Origin: Tardiphaga sp. vice304 | GTDB lineage: Bacteria; Pseudomonadota; Alphaproteobacteria; Rhizobiales; Xanthobacteraceae | Length of the DNA stretch: 64,000 nucleotides | Direction: 5' to 3' | Assembly: GCF_007018905.1 (NCBI RefSeq) | Contig: NZ_CP041402.1 | Coordinates: 3,212,001 to 3,276,000, forward strand | Shown here: positions 63,169 to 64,000 of the stretch, one piece after another | Numbering within the stretch: the stretch's first letter is position 1 | How the letters are laid out: each line of letters begins with the position of its first letter | The notes under the pieces: generated by a model | What the model saw: the letters and a program-made list of their open reading frames with translations, nothing else | What the model was told of the DNA's origin: nothing | Database searches by the model: none | Program-made: the position numbers and the translations under genes

Positions 63169-64000
63169 CGATAACGCAAGCGATAATCGCGTGCTGTAGA
63201 GTTGATTGTCGTGGAGCGACAATCAGGATGACGCTTTGATTGTCGCGCGCGTTGGCGGTCGTCCGGCTCCACGAGCCTTGTCGAGAGCCTCTTTCCGGCG
63301 ATAGCTGTCGACATTCATTTCGAGGATCGTGGCGTGATGGACGAGGCGGTCGATCGCCGCGAGGGTCATAGCTTGATCCGGGAAGATTTTTCCCCATTCA
63401 CCGAATGGCTGATTGGCGGTGATCAGCATCGAGCGGCGTTCGTAGCGAGCGCTGATCAACTCGAACAGAACGCTGGTCTCCGCTTGATCCTTGGTCACAT
63501 AGGCCAGATCGTCGAGGATCAGCAGGTGATATTTGTCGAGTTTGGCGATCGCCGCTTCAAGCGTGAGATCGCGGCGCGCGATCTGGAGCTTTTGCACGAG
63601 ATCGGTGGTTCTGGTGAACAACACGCGCCAACCGTTTTCGATCAGGGCCATGCCGAGCGCCGCTGCCAGATGCGATTTGCCGCCGCCAGGGGGACCAAAA
63701 CACAACAGATTGGCGCCCTTGTCGAGCCAGGCGTCACCGGCGGCGAGAGCCTGCACCTGCGCCTTTGAGATCATCGGCACTGCATCGAAGTCGAATGCAG
63801 CGAGGGTCTTGCCCGGCGGCAGGCGGGCTTCATCCAGATGACGTTCGAAGCGACGACGGTTTCGCTCCACCATCTCCTGTTCAGCCAGCGCGGCCAAAAA
63901 GCGTGCGGCGGGCCAGCCTTCCTTATCGGCGGTTTCCGCCAGGGCGGCCCAGATCAGCTTGATGCCGGGCAGACGCAGTTCGCTGAGCAGCAATTCGACA
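63084..64000 (-). mobile_element. IS21-family element, one end (continues outside window)
   Basis: The element end is placed at TGTAGCGCG (63084), where the TfoX-like gene loses similarity. The end carries several copies of GCGACAATCAGGATG: a diverged copy at 63090-63104 and exact copies at 63111-63125 and 63216-63230, plus inverted GATTGTCG words near 63153, 63203 and 63238. Multiple terminal repeats are typical of IS21 ends. istB follows; istA and the other end are outside. Confidence 0.82.
63223..64000 (-). CDS. istB: IS21-family helper ATPase IstB (5' end outside window)
   Basis: IstB is the AAA+ ATPase that assists the IS21 transposase IstA in target selection. The visible part has about 259 residues: an N-terminal ELLLSELRLPGIKLIWAALA segment, Walker A GPPGGGKSH, Walker B LLILDDLAYV, and the AAA+ sensor region SMLITANQPFGEW. 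The frame is open to the edge of the window; a TTG at 63993 is probably not the true start because VE codons continue upstream. Its stop codon lies inside a terminal repeat copy. Confidence 0.93.
   Translation of the reverse strand, partial: VELLLSELRLPGIKLIWAALAETADKEGWPAARFLAALAEQEMVERNRRRFERHLDEARLPPGKTLAAFDFDAVPMISKAQVQALAAGDAWLDKGANLLCFGPPGGGKSHLAAALGMALIENGWRVLFTRTTDLVQKLQIARRDLTLEAAIAKLDKYHLLILDDLAYVTKDQAETSVLFELISARYERRSMLITANQPFGEWGKIFPDQAMTLAAIDRLVHHATILEMNVDSYRRKEALDKARGAGRPPTRATIKASS

Noticed and set aside
63084..63250. Short repeated units that might be a CRISPR array
   Set aside because: The 15-bp units are irregularly spaced and partly inverted, with no spacers of constant length; they are IS21 terminal repeats.

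Overview
The window is 64 kb of GC-rich, densely coding chromosome from an alphaproteobacterium, most likely Hyphomicrobiales of the Bradyrhizobium / Rhodopseudomonas / Afipia type. This rests on recognisable proteins and gene order (accC-accB-aroQ-dsbA; M48 protease / aminotransferase; rne / amiC-mrcA-prfB; tyrS / anmK; cysteine desulfurase-sufBCDS-sufT-sufA), on a DUF6894-type protein, and on palindromic intergenic repeats of the kind common in that group. The genus is inferred, not proven.

Layout. 1-5428: metallo-beta-lactamase-fold hydrolase (cut by the window edge), then a leftward block accC, accB, aroQ, two small proteins and a periplasmic DsbA-like oxidoreductase. 6004-13599: a rightward accessory operon with a sugar-phosphate isomerase-like protein, a complete dipeptide/oligopeptide-type ABC importer and a type I phosphodiesterase; the second ATPase gene has a one-base frameshift inside its Walker A motif. 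13669-17010: M48 protease, divergent from an aminotransferase-bioY pair. 17138-21573: dctA, oleate hydratase and a TetR regulator, with a perfect 18-bp palindrome upstream of the hydratase. 21637-29593: leftward rne with a structured leader, divergent from amiC and mrcA.

29649-32739, between mrcA and prfB, is a foreign-looking insert. A two-gene module (a ~134-codon Trp-rich protein overlapping a 423-aa ImmA/IrrE-like protein) has been broken twice, by an in-frame stop in the first gene and by a complete IS256-family element in the second. Removing the element and one copy of its 8-bp target duplication restores the second reading frame exactly. prfB follows with the classical +1 programmed frameshift.

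34184-41906: collagen-like lipoprotein; XRE-cupin regulator divergent from a fumarylacetoacetase-family hydrolase and a Bug-type binding protein; NodU-type carbamoyltransferase; M23 peptidase; and a peroxiredoxin with a histone-H1-like tail. 42189-53895: AsmA-like protein, chemoreceptor, MFS transporter, tyrS / anmK, alpha/beta hydrolase, RhlE-type helicase. 54098-61395: an eight-gene suf operon for Fe-S cluster assembly, including a small unrecognised membrane protein between sufB and sufC.

61410-64000 is an insertion hot zone. An IS110-family element sits inside a palindromic repeat; its long non-coding end folds into a candidate bridge RNA whose loop carries an 8-nt match to the flanking target. 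A TfoX-like gene has its 3' end overwritten by an IS21-family element that runs off the window.

The observations most worth following are the doubly broken module at the mrcA-prfB junction, the IS110 candidate bridge RNA, the rne leader, the oleate hydratase operator, the small suf membrane protein and the Walker A frameshift.
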